Source of the DNA: Pelagovum pacificum
GTDB lineage: Bacteria; Pseudomonadota; Alphaproteobacteria; Rhodobacterales; Rhodobacteraceae
NCBI RefSeq assembly: GCF_016134045.1
Contig: NZ_CP065915.1
Span: forward strand, 1,550,001 to 1,614,000
Length of the DNA stretch: 64,000 nucleotides
Reading direction: 5' to 3'
Shown: piece after piece, positions 38,387 to 47,259 of the stretch
Layout of the letters: each line of letters starts with the position of its first letter
Position numbering within the stretch: the stretch's first letter is position 1
Translations under genes and position numbers: made by a program
Notes under the pieces: generated by a model
Told to the model about the DNA's origin: nothing
What the model saw: only the letters and a program-made list of their open reading frames with translations
Database searches by the model: none

Positions 38387-40636
38387 TTGGCACTTCGTTC
38401 GCTGGTCACCGCGTTTTCGACCGTTCTCACGCTGGCGGCACCTTTTGCTGCCGCCCAGACCGAGGACGTCAAGACGTCCGAGGGCGCCTCTCGCCTCGTC
38501 TTCATGTCGGCCGATCCAAGCGAAGGGCGCCCCGGCAACGCCGCGCCGGACCTGAAGGTCCTCGCGCTCCCCGAACTGCCGGAAGCAGGTGAGGCCGACG
38601 TCGAAGTGCTGGCAGCCCTCCTGCGGTCGAGCCCGGTCTCCACTTTCATTGCCACGCCGGACTCGCCCAGCGGCGCACAGACCGGCGACCTGCATCTCGT
38701 ACTCGATGCCACGCTCGGCGGCGCCAGCGGCGAAAGCGGTGTCTCCGTCGAAGTCGGGGGCGAGTCGATGTCGATGCAGGCCTTCGGCGAGCGGCTGAAG
38801 GCGCTGACCGACGCGCTGAACCCCGAACGCCGCCAGACGGCCTACATCCGCCTCAGCGACCCCGAAGATCACTTCGCGGGCGCGCTCGGCCAGCTTCGGT
38901 CCGCGATCGACCCGGCGGGCTTCGGCATGAGCGTTCTGATGGTCGGCGTCGATGCGGCGACCTGCGAGGGCGCGCGCTCCCCGATCCATTACACTCTGAT
39001 TGGCGGCCTCGCCGATGGCGCACCGTTCGGCGACGACAACGGCAAGACCACGCTGGCCGAGGCGATGTCCTGGGTGCAGGCGTCGCTCGAACGCGACGTT
39101 GCCCGCGAGGCGCCGTGCGCCGCTCGCTACAGCCTGATCCTGCGCGGGGACCAGGACCCCGAACGGGTGCTGGTGGAGACGGGCGGCCAGCCGCTCTTCC
39201 CCGAGATGGAAACTGCCGTCTACCGCGAGAAATTCCAGTCGCTGTTCCTCATGACCTCGTCGGACAGCGCGCAGATCGGGGAGTTCCTCGACAGCTGCAC
39301 CTACTGCCCGAACGAGTCGGAGCTCACCGCCCGCCAGCAGGAAATCGGTGAACGCCAGCTCGCGCTCGAGCTCGAGAAGGGCATTTGGGACGAGATCCGC
39401 GGCGACGACACGCCAGGCCGGATCGAAGTCTACCTGTCGAACTGCCAGCTCTGTGCCTACCGCGACGAAGCCGAGGCCGCGATCACGCAACTCGCCGCCG
39501 CCGAAGAGGCGCGCACCGACGAGAACGACCTGTTCCGCAACCTCGTGGCCTCGAACGACCTGCCGGGCCTGCGCGACTGGATCGACACCTGCATCGCCTG
39601 CGATTTCATTGACGATGCCCGCGAGGCCGTTGCCACGCTGGAGAACGACAGCCGCGTCGAGGAAGAGCTGTCCGCGCTCAAGGCCGCGATCGAAGCCCGC
39701 AACGCCGACGAGGTCGAAAGCTGGCTCGCCTCCTGCGAGATCTGCTCCGGCCAGGACGAGGCACAGGCCGCGCTCGACGATCTCGTCGCGCAGGCAGAAG
39801 CCGCGCGTCCCTGTGTGGAGGCTGCCGGCCTGCCGCAGCAGGGCGGACCGCGCCTTTTGACGGACATCGACCAGTCCGCCGCCCGCGCCACTTGCGGCGC
39901 CGCGCTGACCCGCTTCCCCGGCAACCCGCTGGCCGTCACGGCGCTTGGCCGGATCGAACAGGCCGCCGGCAACATGACCGAGGCTCAGGCCGCCTATGAG
40001 GCCGGCATGGAAGCCGGGATCCCCGCAGCTTACGGTCTTGCCGCGCACAGCCTCTACGCTCCCGGCAACGGCACCGTCGCAGATTACGAAGGGGCCGAGC
40101 AACTCGCCGTCGAGGGGATGCGCCGGGGCGACTGGCTGTCGGGCGAAGTGCTGACGGTGCTCTACTCGCGCGAGCTGATCGACGGAAAGGGGCCGGCCGA
40201 AGCAGCTGAAATCGCTCTGGAACATGCCGAGGCCGGGAACCCGGTCGCCCAGTTCTTCACCGGCTATTTCTACCGCATCGGTTCCGGCGTGCCGGCCAAC
40301 GACCGCGAAGCCGTGCGCTGGCTTCAGGCGGCGGTGGACCGGGGCTACACGCACGCGAACTCCTTCCTCGCCGAGATTTACGAAGACGGCGGCGAAGGCG
40401 TGCCCGCTGACGCCGATGTGGCAGGTGAGCTTTACTGGTCCGCGCTCGAAGCGGGCGACCCGACGGCCACCGATCGGCTGTCTTCCCAGATCAACGATCG
40501 CCCGAGCCCCGTGGTCCGCGTGATCCAGACCCGTCTGCAACAGGCGGGCGTTTTCAACGGCCGTGTCGACGGCATCGGCGGAAACGCCACCGCGAGCGCG
40601 GTGCTCCGCTATGCCGCCTCGGTGCAAGGCCAGTGA
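38387..40636 (+). CDS. Secreted Sel1/peptidoglycan-binding protein with four CxxC repeats
   Basis: 749 residues from TTG 38387, chosen because GAGGAGGAAGG precedes it and it starts a signal peptide (SLVTAFSTVLTLAAPFAAAQ). The N-terminal 280 residues match nothing I know. Four tandem repeats of about 49 residues follow, with cysteine pairs at 304/307, 353/356, 402/405 and 450/453 in the pattern W/Y-L/I-x-x-C-x-x-C-x4-E/D-A. Then come TPR/Sel1 repeats (about 520-690; GSGVPANDREAVRWLQAA, GGEGVPADADVAGELYWSA) and a terminal peptidoglycan-binding-1-like motif (RVIQTRLQQAGVFNGRVDG). Likely a periplasmic scaffold; first gene of the envelope operon. Confidence 0.75.
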   Translation: MALRSLVTAFSTVLTLAAPFAAAQTEDVKTSEGASRLVFMSADPSEGRPGNAAPDLKVLALPELPEAGEADVEVLAALLRSSPVSTFIATPDSPSGAQTGDLHLVLDATLGGASGESGVSVEVGGESMSMQAFGERLKALTDALNPERRQTAYIRLSDPEDHFAGALGQLRSAIDPAGFGMSVLMVGVDAATCEGARSPIHYTLIGGLADGAPFGDDNGKTTLAEAMSWVQASLERDVAREAPCAARYSLILRGDQDPERVLVETGGQPLFPEMETAVYREKFQSLFLMTSSDSAQIGEFLDSCTYCPNESELTARQQEIGERQLALELEKGIWDEIRGDDTPGRIEVYLSNCQLCAYRDEAEAAITQLAAAEEARTDENDLFRNLVASNDLPGLRDWIDTCIACDFIDDAREAVATLENDSRVEEELSALKAAIEARNADEVESWLASCEICSGQDEAQAALDDLVAQAEAARPCVEAAGLPQQGGPRLLTDIDQSAARATCGAALTRFPGNPLAVTALGRIEQAAGNMTEAQAAYEAGMEAGIPAAYGLAAHSLYAPGNGTVADYEGAEQLAVEGMRRGDWLSGEVLTVLYSRELIDGKGPAEAAEIALEHAEAGNPVAQFFTGYFYRIGSGVPANDREAVRWLQAAVDRGYTHANSFLAEIYEDGGEGVPADADVAGELYWSALEAGDPTATDRLSSQINDRPSPVVRVIQTRLQQAGVFNGRVDGIGGNATASAVLRYAASVQGQ

Positions 40637-40647
40637 CAGAGGGACCG

Positions 40648-41400
40648 ATGACTTCACATTGGGTACATGCCGCCGCCGCGGCGCTGCTTCTCGCGATCCC
40701 GGGCGTGTCCCGTGCCGAACCGCTCTCCTCGCTCGACTGTCCGAGCGAACCCTCAAGCATCGTCGTGCTCGGCGACTCTCTGGCAGACGGCCTCTGGGGG
40801 TCGTTCTACCGCGCCTTCATCCGGTGCGATCAGGTCACGGTGCTGCGCCGCACGACGGTGTCGGACGGCCTTGCGAAGACCTCGCCCGAGGAATGGATGA
40901 CCCGGCTTGGCCCCGAGGCGCAGAATGCCGACCTGATCGTGGTGCAGATCGGGGCCAACGACATCACCAACATCCGTGAGGGCACGACCCGCCACACTTT
41001 CGGCACCGACGAGTGGCGCGCGACCTACCAGGACCGCGCCGAGCGGCTGGTCACGGCCTTGCAGGGCACCGCTCCGCAGGTCGTCTGGATGGGTCTGCCC
41101 ATCGTCGGGCAGGAGCGGTTCGAGCCGAGCTACCGCGAAATCACCGCGCTGCAGGAGGCCGCCGTGACCGCTGCCGGCGCCAAGTTCGTCGATACGCACG
41201 AGCCGACCACCTTCGGGGGCGACGAGTTCGTGATGACGGCCCAATATGACGGATCCATGCGCCAGATGCGCGTCACGGACCAGGTGCACTTCACCGAACT
41301 GGGGTACGACGTCGTGGCAGGTCTCCTGCACGGCGACGTGGAAAAGATATTCTCGGCGGGCGATCGCGCCGCCGGGCTGGACGGACTGACTTTACAGTGA
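40648..41400 (+). CDS. Periplasmic SGNH/GDSL hydrolase
   Basis: 250 residues from ATG 40648 with GAGGGA upstream; a GTG at 40633 overlapping the previous stop is possible but spoils the signal peptide (HAAAAALLLAIPGVSRA). SGNH blocks are complete: GDSLADGLWG with the nucleophile Ser, QIGANDITN with Gly/Asn, and DQVHFTELGY with the catalytic Asp-His. Such enzymes remove or transfer acyl groups on sugars. Ahead of an MBOAT gene it fits an AlgJ/AlgX-like O-acetyl-handling partner. The stop overlaps the next start as GTGA. Confidence 0.85.
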   Translation: MTSHWVHAAAAALLLAIPGVSRAEPLSSLDCPSEPSSIVVLGDSLADGLWGSFYRAFIRCDQVTVLRRTTVSDGLAKTSPEEWMTRLGPEAQNADLIVVQIGANDITNIREGTTRHTFGTDEWRATYQDRAERLVTALQGTAPQVVWMGLPIVGQERFEPSYREITALQEAAVTAAGAKFVDTHEPTTFGGDEFVMTAQYDGSMRQMRVTDQVHFTELGYDVVAGLLHGDVEKIFSAGDRAAGLDGLTLQ

Positions 41401-42242
41401 AACATTTTGCATGTCTCGTCGGCGGCATTACCGCCGCTGCCTTCGCCTTCTCGACGCCCGCTGCCGCGCAGGACCTCGGTCTTTCGCTGACGCAGCCCAA
41501 GGTCGCGACCATCGCGCAAACGGGCCAGACCCTGCGCCCTGGTATCACGAGCGCCGATCCGGCCCGGATGCTGGTGATCGGCGACTCGCTCGCCTCCGGC
41601 TTCGGCACGCTGCTCGAACAGCGCGCGGGCGCCCGTGATCTGCCGATGATCGTCGAGGGGCGGGGCCGGCCGTCGACCGGGCTGAGCCGTGCGGATTACT
41701 ACGACTGGCCGGCGAACTTCGCGGGCATGGCAGCCGCGTCGCGCCCTGATATCGTGGTCGCCCACTTCGGCGCGAACGACATGCAGTCCGTGCTCGCGCC
41801 CGAGGGCCGCACGAACTACGGCACCGACGCTTGGGAAGACGCCTATCGCACCCAGATCCGCAAGATCCTCGATGTCGCGGCGGAGAACGACGCCGTTCTC
41901 ATCTGGCTCGGCCCGGCGCCCGATGGCAGCACCAACCTGAACAACCACCTTGCCCGGCTTAACCCGTGGATGGAGGAAGAGGCGCTTGCTGCCGGTGCGA
42001 GCTTCATCCCGCTCACGCCGCTGACCGCGCCGACGGGCGTGTTCCAGCGGACGGTGACGATCGACGGGCAGGCGATCTCGATGCGGACGGCCGACGGCTC
42101 GCACTTCACGCCCCAGGGCTATGCCCTTGTCGCGAACTACGTGCTCGACCAGCTGATCGAACGCTTCCCCGAGCTGGCCCCGGTCGAGACGGCGACGACG
42201 CTCGCATCGGCGAGCGACCCGATCCAGTCCGACCTCCAGTAG
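41397..42242 (+). CDS. Periplasmic SGNH hydrolase, DUF459 type
   Basis: 281 residues from GTG 41397. Signal peptide (LVGGITAAAFAFSTPAAA), then IGDSLASGFG, the DUF459 hallmark GRPSTGLSRADYYDWP, FGANDMQSV, and DGSHFTPQGY with the catalytic Asp-His. A second, distinct SGNH enzyme directly after the first suggests transfer and removal, or two acceptors. Followed after 19 bases by the MBOAT acyltransferase. Confidence 0.88.
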   Translation: MKHFACLVGGITAAAFAFSTPAAAQDLGLSLTQPKVATIAQTGQTLRPGITSADPARMLVIGDSLASGFGTLLEQRAGARDLPMIVEGRGRPSTGLSRADYYDWPANFAGMAAASRPDIVVAHFGANDMQSVLAPEGRTNYGTDAWEDAYRTQIRKILDVAAENDAVLIWLGPAPDGSTNLNNHLARLNPWMEEEALAAGASFIPLTPLTAPTGVFQRTVTIDGQAISMRTADGSHFTPQGYALVANYVLDQLIERFPELAPVETATTLASASDPIQSDLQ

Positions 42243-42261
42243 AGCGGGCGGCGGACGCCGC

Positions 42262-43650
42262 ATGGTCTTCCCAACACTCCAGTTCATCCTGTTCTTCGCG
42301 ATCGTGCTCGCCCTCAATGCGGCGGTCGGCGGCCGCGGAGGCCTGCGCAAGGCGCTCCTGATCGCAGCCTCCTACGTGTTCTACGCGGTCTGGGACTGGC
42401 GGTTCTGCTTCCTCATGGCCGGCGTATCGCTGGTGGCGTGGCTCGGCGGGCTGTTCGTGAACCACGACCGCTGGGGCCGGGTGGCGAAAGTCGCCTCGTT
42501 GGTCCTGCTGCTCGGCGCGCTGGCGGTGTTCAAGTATTTCGGGTTCTTCCTGTTGTCGTTGCAACAGTTGCTGGGCGATACCGCCCTGTCGCGAGACCTG
42601 AGCTGGATGCGCATCGTGCTGCCGGTGGGGATCTCTTTCTACACGTTCCAGGCGATCTCTTACGTGATGGACGTCTCCCGCCGGACCATTGCGGCGCGGA
42701 AAAATCCTGCGGACGTGGCGCTTTACATCTCGTTCTTCCCACAGCTCGTGGCGGGGCCTATCGTGCGCGCGGCGGACTTCCTGCCGCAGATCGACCGGCC
42801 GGAGAAGGTCGATGCCGCGATGCGCGGCGCGGCGGTCGTGCTGATCCTGTCGGGGCTGTTCAAGAAGATGGTAGTGGCGAACTACCTCTCCGTCCTGCTG
42901 GTCGACCCGGTCTTCGCTTTCCCGGACGGTCAGGCGGCGCTCGTCACATGGGCGGCGGTGCTCGGTTACGGTATCCAGATCTACTGCGATTTCTCCGGCT
43001 ACTCGGACATTGCCATCGGTGTGGCGCTGTTGCTCGGCTACCGGTTCGCGGTGAACTTCAACCAGCCGTACCGTGCTGCCGGGCTCGCCGATTTCTGGCG
43101 GCGCTGGCATATCTCGCTGTCCAGCTGGATCCGCGACTACCTCTATATCCCGCTCGGCGGCAACCGGGGCGGCGCCCTGCGTCGGACGTTGGTCGTGCTG
43201 ACCACCATGACCCTGTCCGGTCTGTGGCACGGGGCGGGCTGGAACTTCCTGCTCTGGGGGTTCCTGCACGGTGCGGCGCTCGCGATCGAGCGTGGCATTT
43301 CCGGCAAGCTCAGGCCACTGTCGTTCCTTGCGATCCCGGTGACCTTAGTGATCGTGTTCCTGCTCTGGATCCCGTTCCGGGCGCCGACATTCGGCGACAC
43401 GACTGCGATCCTGTCGGCGATGTTCCGGGCCGAGGGCATGGCACCGACCGCACTCACGCTGCAGGCCGTCGTCCTGCTGGCGATCGGGCTAGCGATGAAT
43501 TGGCTGCCGCTGCGCTGGCGGGACGGGGCCGAGCGCGCGCTGATCGCCGCGCCCGCTGCGTTCCAGGCGCTGGTCCTGTCGGTCGGTGTGCTGCTGTGCT
43601 TCGCCGTGGCGCAGGACGGCGTCGCTCCCTTCATCTATTTCCAGTTCTGA
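42262..43650 (+). CDS. MBOAT O-acyltransferase, AlgI-like
   Basis: 462 residues with about eleven hydrophobic segments. MBOAT motifs: QAISYVMDVSRRTIAARKNP, FFPQLVAGPIVRAADFLPQ, DFWRRWHISLSSWIRDYLY (H283) and LSGLWHGAGWNFLLWG (H323). H323 occupies the place of the essential His322 of Pseudomonas AlgI. The family moves acetyl or acyl groups from a cytoplasmic donor across the inner membrane to an exported polymer. Flanked by SGNH enzymes and an L,D-transpeptidase rather than alginate genes. Confidence 0.93.
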   Translation: MVFPTLQFILFFAIVLALNAAVGGRGGLRKALLIAASYVFYAVWDWRFCFLMAGVSLVAWLGGLFVNHDRWGRVAKVASLVLLLGALAVFKYFGFFLLSLQQLLGDTALSRDLSWMRIVLPVGISFYTFQAISYVMDVSRRTIAARKNPADVALYISFFPQLVAGPIVRAADFLPQIDRPEKVDAAMRGAAVVLILSGLFKKMVVANYLSVLLVDPVFAFPDGQAALVTWAAVLGYGIQIYCDFSGYSDIAIGVALLLGYRFAVNFNQPYRAAGLADFWRRWHISLSSWIRDYLYIPLGGNRGGALRRTLVVLTTMTLSGLWHGAGWNFLLWGFLHGAALAIERGISGKLRPLSFLAIPVTLVIVFLLWIPFRAPTFGDTTAILSAMFRAEGMAPTALTLQAVVLLAIGLAMNWLPLRWRDGAERALIAAPAAFQALVLSVGVLLCFAVAQDGVAPFIYFQF

Positions 43651-43659
43651 GGGGGGCGG

Positions 43660-43893
43660 ATGGCACGCAACATCGTCTTCATCGCAACGCTCTGGGCCTG
43701 CCTTCTGGTGGTCTGGCTCTTCTCGGGCGAGCAATTTCTTGACTTGATGTTCGCCATCCCTGACGCTGGGGCAATTGATGATGCAATTTTGGAAGCCGTC
43801 GTCGGACTTGAAGAGGTCCGGGCCACGCTGGGGGTGCCCGACCTGTTCGCGCAACTGAGGGAGTTGCTGCACGGTCTGACCGGCCTGGGGTAG
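43660..43893 (+). CDS. Small membrane-anchored protein of the envelope operon
   Basis: 77 residues, nine bases after the MBOAT stop, with a G-rich leader. One N-terminal transmembrane helix (IVFIATLWACLLVVWLFSG) and an acidic, helical C-terminal part (IDDAILEAVVGLEEVRATL). No family recognised. Position suggests a subunit or tether of the MBOAT complex; this is inference. Confidence 0.65.
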   Translation: MARNIVFIATLWACLLVVWLFSGEQFLDLMFAIPDAGAIDDAILEAVVGLEEVRATLGVPDLFAQLRELLHGLTGLG

Positions 43894-43909
43894 AGGGTGA
43901 GTTGCTGCC

Positions 43910-44710
43910 ATGATCCTGTCTCGCCGCCAGTTTCTGGCGACCGGTACCGCTGCGCTTGCGACGCCCGCAGTCGCAGCCCAGGCCGTCCCGTTCGGCATCG
44001 ACTACCTCGAAGGACTGGCCGAGCCCGGCGCGCTGCATGACAGCGTGCCCTTCGTCGCGCCATCGGCGGTCCACGAAGCCTACAGCCACGCCTTCTACGT
44101 CAATGTGTCCTTCTACGGCGATGCCCGCCAGAAGATGTGGGTGCTGGAGCGCAAGGGCACCGGCTGGGACCTCGCCATGCGGGACGAGGCCTTCTGGACC
44201 CGCCACGGCGGAGAGGCCGCCTACAGCTTCCCGGTGTCGTCCGGCGCGCTCCATCAGGGCAACAGCCGGGCGGGACCAACGCCGAACGGTATCTTCAACG
44301 TCGACGAACGCTCGCAGCGCTATCGGTCCGGTTGGGGCAGTCCGGGAATGTACAAGGCGGTCTACATCGACCTCCATTACAATTCCGGACGGGTGTCCGG
44401 CGTCGCGATGCACGGCACGACTTACGGTCGCTACAGCGCACTCGGCCGGCCGGCGAGCCACGGTTGCGTGCGCATGACCTGCGAGAACATGGACGTGGTC
44501 CACGCGATCCTGCACCCCGGTGGCGCACGGCGCGAGGACAGTCCGCTCTGGGGAGAGGTGCCGCGCTACTTCACATCCGCGCCGGAAGACAGCATGAGCG
44601 CCCGGTCCGGCTACGTGCGAGACGGGTCGCTGCAGTATGACGAGAGTGGAAACCTTTTGACTAAAATGGGTTACAAGGCGCTCTTCGTGTTCTTCCGCGA
44701 CGATTTCTAG
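43910..44710 (+). CDS. L,D-transpeptidase (YkuD domain), Tat-type signal
   Basis: 266 residues. N-terminus LSRRQFLATGTAALATPAVA resembles a Tat signal. The YkuD catalytic signature is H168-G-T ... SHGCVRM with nucleophile C186 and H184. The family forms 3-3 peptidoglycan crosslinks or attaches proteins to peptidoglycan. In this operon it may join the modified polymer or the Sel1 protein to the wall, which is inferred. Confidence 0.88.
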   Translation: MILSRRQFLATGTAALATPAVAAQAVPFGIDYLEGLAEPGALHDSVPFVAPSAVHEAYSHAFYVNVSFYGDARQKMWVLERKGTGWDLAMRDEAFWTRHGGEAAYSFPVSSGALHQGNSRAGPTPNGIFNVDERSQRYRSGWGSPGMYKAVYIDLHYNSGRVSGVAMHGTTYGRYSALGRPASHGCVRMTCENMDVVHAILHPGGARREDSPLWGEVPRYFTSAPEDSMSARSGYVRDGSLQYDESGNLLTKMGYKALFVFFRDDF

Positions 44711-44719
44711 GTCGGGGCG

Positions 44720-45943
44720 ATGCGGGCGCTGCGCCTCTTCCTCGTCCTTTTGCTGTCCATCGCGGCGAACGCTGCTTCGGCGCAATACCAATCCTGCCGA
44801 GCCGTTTTCACGGCCACGCCGCCGCCGATCAACGCTTGCGCGGACGGCACGCGCTACAACGTCGCCGTCGTCGGGGACGTCCTGTTGCACCAGCCGCTGC
44901 AACGGCAGGGGTATGCAAGCGGCTTCCACACCCTCTGGGGGGAGGCGGTCCCGTTCCTGCGGATGGCCGACCTCGCCATTGCAAACCTCGAGGGGCCGAT
45001 TGCGCCTGGCATGACGCGAGGCGGCGGACAGCGCGCGGATCCGGGCGCGGTGTTCGACGGAACGGTCTACACCAGCTACCCGATGTTCAACTACAACCCG
45101 GTCGTCCTGCAGGCGCTGAAGGAGGCGGGGGTCGATCTCGTCACGACCGCGAACAACCATGCGCTCGACCGGTTCTCGGCAGGGGCGGACATGACGATCG
45201 CCCAGCTCGAAGCCGCGGGGCTTCCCTTCGTCGGCACGGTACGGGCCGGCGCGCCGCGGGACTTTTCCCATGCGGTGAACACGCGGATCGGGCGGCTGAT
45301 CTTCATCGCCTGCACCTTCTCGACGAACGGGATCGGGGATCCGAATTCGCAGGTGCTGCACTGCTACCGCGAGCGTGAGGCTCTGCTCGGACTGGTGCGC
45401 GCCCACGCGAGCCGCGCCGACACCGCGGGGGTGATCGTGATGCCCCACTGGGGCATCGAATATACGGAGCGCCCGGCCTCCACCGACCGACAGCTCGCCG
45501 CCGAGCTGGTCGCGGCCGGAGCCTCCGCCGTGATCGGCACACACCCCCACGTCGTTCAGTCGTGGGAGATCCTGCAGGGGCCGGCGGGCAACGTGCCGGT
45601 CATCTACTCGACCGGCAACTTCGTGTCCGGGCAGGTGAACTTGCCGCGCCAGACGGGGATGCTGGCCTGGCTGGAACTCTGCCGCGCGCGTCCGGGCGGC
45701 GACCTCGGCCGGGCGCTGACCGTCAATGCGGCTGTCGGCAACGCGGGGTGGGTCGCGATGCGCATGGCCCGCACGCAATACGGCCGCCAGCTGATCGTCG
45801 CCGACCCCGAAGGGATCGCCGACGCCGCGCTGCCGTCGCACCAGCTGATCGAACGCCTGGTGCCGGGGCGCGCGATGATGCCCCGCATGGCCTGCACGGG
45901 CGCCCCCGCCGCGCAGAGCGCGATGGAGGTCAGCCTCCAGTGA
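44720..45943 (+). CDS. CapA-family exported protein 1
   Basis: 407 residues with a signal peptide (FLVLLLSIAANAASA). CapA/YwtB metallophosphatase-like motifs in order: AVVGDVLLHQPL, IANLEGPI, TTANNHALDRFS, MPHWGIEYTERPA, GTHPHVVQSWE, YSTGNFVSGQ. CapA proteins act in poly-gamma-glutamate or capsule synthesis and anchoring, with unclear chemistry. Ends in GTGA overlap with a second CapA gene. Confidence 0.85.
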   Translation: MRALRLFLVLLLSIAANAASAQYQSCRAVFTATPPPINACADGTRYNVAVVGDVLLHQPLQRQGYASGFHTLWGEAVPFLRMADLAIANLEGPIAPGMTRGGGQRADPGAVFDGTVYTSYPMFNYNPVVLQALKEAGVDLVTTANNHALDRFSAGADMTIAQLEAAGLPFVGTVRAGAPRDFSHAVNTRIGRLIFIACTFSTNGIGDPNSQVLHCYREREALLGLVRAHASRADTAGVIVMPHWGIEYTERPASTDRQLAAELVAAGASAVIGTHPHVVQSWEILQGPAGNVPVIYSTGNFVSGQVNLPRQTGMLAWLELCRARPGGDLGRALTVNAAVGNAGWVAMRMARTQYGRQLIVADPEGIADAALPSHQLIERLVPGRAMMPRMACTGAPAAQSAMEVSLQ

Positions 45944-47109
45944 TCCGGCTCGTCCTTCTGTTCTACTGTCTCGCCCTGCCGCTTCAGGCGCAGGAATTCG
46001 TCGTGACCTTCGGCGGAGACGTGAACTTCGCCCAGTCCCGCGCCACGCCGCGCTCCGACCGTGTGTTCAAGTATGGCTCCTACAGCATTGACACGACGAC
46101 GGAATTCATTGCCGGGGAGTTCTCTGGCGACGTGAATTTCGTCAATGTGGAAACGGTGGTGTCCGACCGCGATGGCGTTCAGCAGGGCAAGACCTTTGTC
46201 TTCCGCAGCCACCCCGACAACTTCCGCCACCTGATGGACCTCGGCGTGAACGCCTTCTCACTGGCGAACAACCACGCGTTCGATCACGGCTGGCCGGGGC
46301 TCGCCGCGACGCTGGCCTTCTTCCAGTCCGAGGACCGGGCCGAGGCGCCTTTGCTCTACCACGGTGTCGGGACCGAAGCGGACGCCTTCGCCCCCCGGAT
46401 CGCCGAGTATGGCGGCATCCGGGTGGCCTTCTCCGCGATCGGGATCGGCACGACAAGCTTCGTGCCCGGTGCGGACCGGCCCGGCATGGTGTCGATGCGG
46501 CTCGAAGCACACCGCGAGGCCGTGCTTGCCGGGCTGCGCGACGCCGATGCGGACCTCAAGATCCTGTCGATCCACGACGGGCTGGAGAACAGCGTGCCGC
46601 TCGAATGGGGACAGCGCGAATTCTTCCGTCGCGCCGTGGAAGAAGCCGGCGTGAACCTCGTGCTCGGGCATCATCCGCATATCGTGCGCGGCGTCGAGGC
46701 GGAGCCGGAGCAGGGGCGGGCGATCTTCTATTCGCTCGGCAACCTGCTGTTCGTCGGCGGTGCGGTGCGGGACGGCCTGCCGGTCGGGCAGGATTACGGG
46801 CTGCTCGGCAAAGCCTACTTTCACATGACGCCGGAGGGGCCGCGCCTGTCGGCGCTGGAGGCGGTGCCGCTGGTCAATGTCCATGTCGCGCCGAGGCCGA
46901 TGTCGTCGGGTCGCGCGGCACTGACGCTCGACAACCTGTCCCGGATCAGCCGGACAGCGGCTGGCGATCTGGGCGTTCAGTTCTCACCTGCGGGGGCGGG
47001 CGCCGTGCGCGGGGCGGCCTGTTTCGAAGGGCCCTACGGGCCGGCGGCGCGGGCGCTGTGCTGTCAGCTCAACCGGACTATGGAGTGCGATCTGCCCGAC
47101 CTGATGTGA
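45940..47109 (+). CDS. CapA-family exported protein 2
   Basis: 389 residues from GTG 45940, overlapping the previous stop. Signal peptide (LVLLFYCLALPLQA), then TFGGDVNFAQ, VNVETVVSD, SLANNHAFDHGW, SIHDGLENSVPLEWGQ, GHHPHIVRGVE, YSLGNLLFVGG. The HWG element of copy 1 is HDG here, so the two paralogues are clearly diverged. A C-terminal extension has four cysteines (ACFEGPYG, LCCQLNRTMEC). Last gene of the envelope operon. Confidence 0.85.
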   Translation: MIRLVLLFYCLALPLQAQEFVVTFGGDVNFAQSRATPRSDRVFKYGSYSIDTTTEFIAGEFSGDVNFVNVETVVSDRDGVQQGKTFVFRSHPDNFRHLMDLGVNAFSLANNHAFDHGWPGLAATLAFFQSEDRAEAPLLYHGVGTEADAFAPRIAEYGGIRVAFSAIGIGTTSFVPGADRPGMVSMRLEAHREAVLAGLRDADADLKILSIHDGLENSVPLEWGQREFFRRAVEEAGVNLVLGHHPHIVRGVEAEPEQGRAIFYSLGNLLFVGGAVRDGLPVGQDYGLLGKAYFHMTPEGPRLSALEAVPLVNVHVAPRPMSSGRAALTLDNLSRISRTAAGDLGVQFSPAGAGAVRGAACFEGPYGPAARALCCQLNRTMECDLPDLM

Positions 47110-47188
47110 CGGTGCGGGGTGGCTTTCGCTAGAACATTCCCTATCCACCCCGGTCGCTTCAACGATTTCTTAACCCGTCGCGCATTAT

Positions 47189-47209
47189 CAAATTTTCGGC
47201 GAAAATTTG
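47189..47209. repeat. 21-bp perfect palindrome, ATTTTCGNCGAAAAT family, copy 3
   Basis: Ten-base arms (CAAATTTTCG and its complement) around a central G at 47199. Located 79 bases after the CapA operon and 50 bases before the end of the convergent ZntB-like gene, so it may act as a bidirectional end signal. Confidence 0.85.
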
Positions 47210-47259
47210 GGGTCGGCGGGATCTGCCGGTTGAGCGGCTCGCGACGGCAGGCGGCGCCC

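Noticed and set aside
43679..45841. Minus-strand open frame of 720 codons across the small membrane protein, transpeptidase and CapA genes
   Set aside because: Three recognised plus-strand genes with catalytic motifs cover it; low-complexity shadow composition.
41390..45943. Shared C-terminal Leu-Gln at the ends of three operon genes (TLQ, DLQ, SLQ)
   Set aside because: Probably chance plus the CAGTGA context favoured by GTGA stop-start overlaps; no sorting motif upstream of it.
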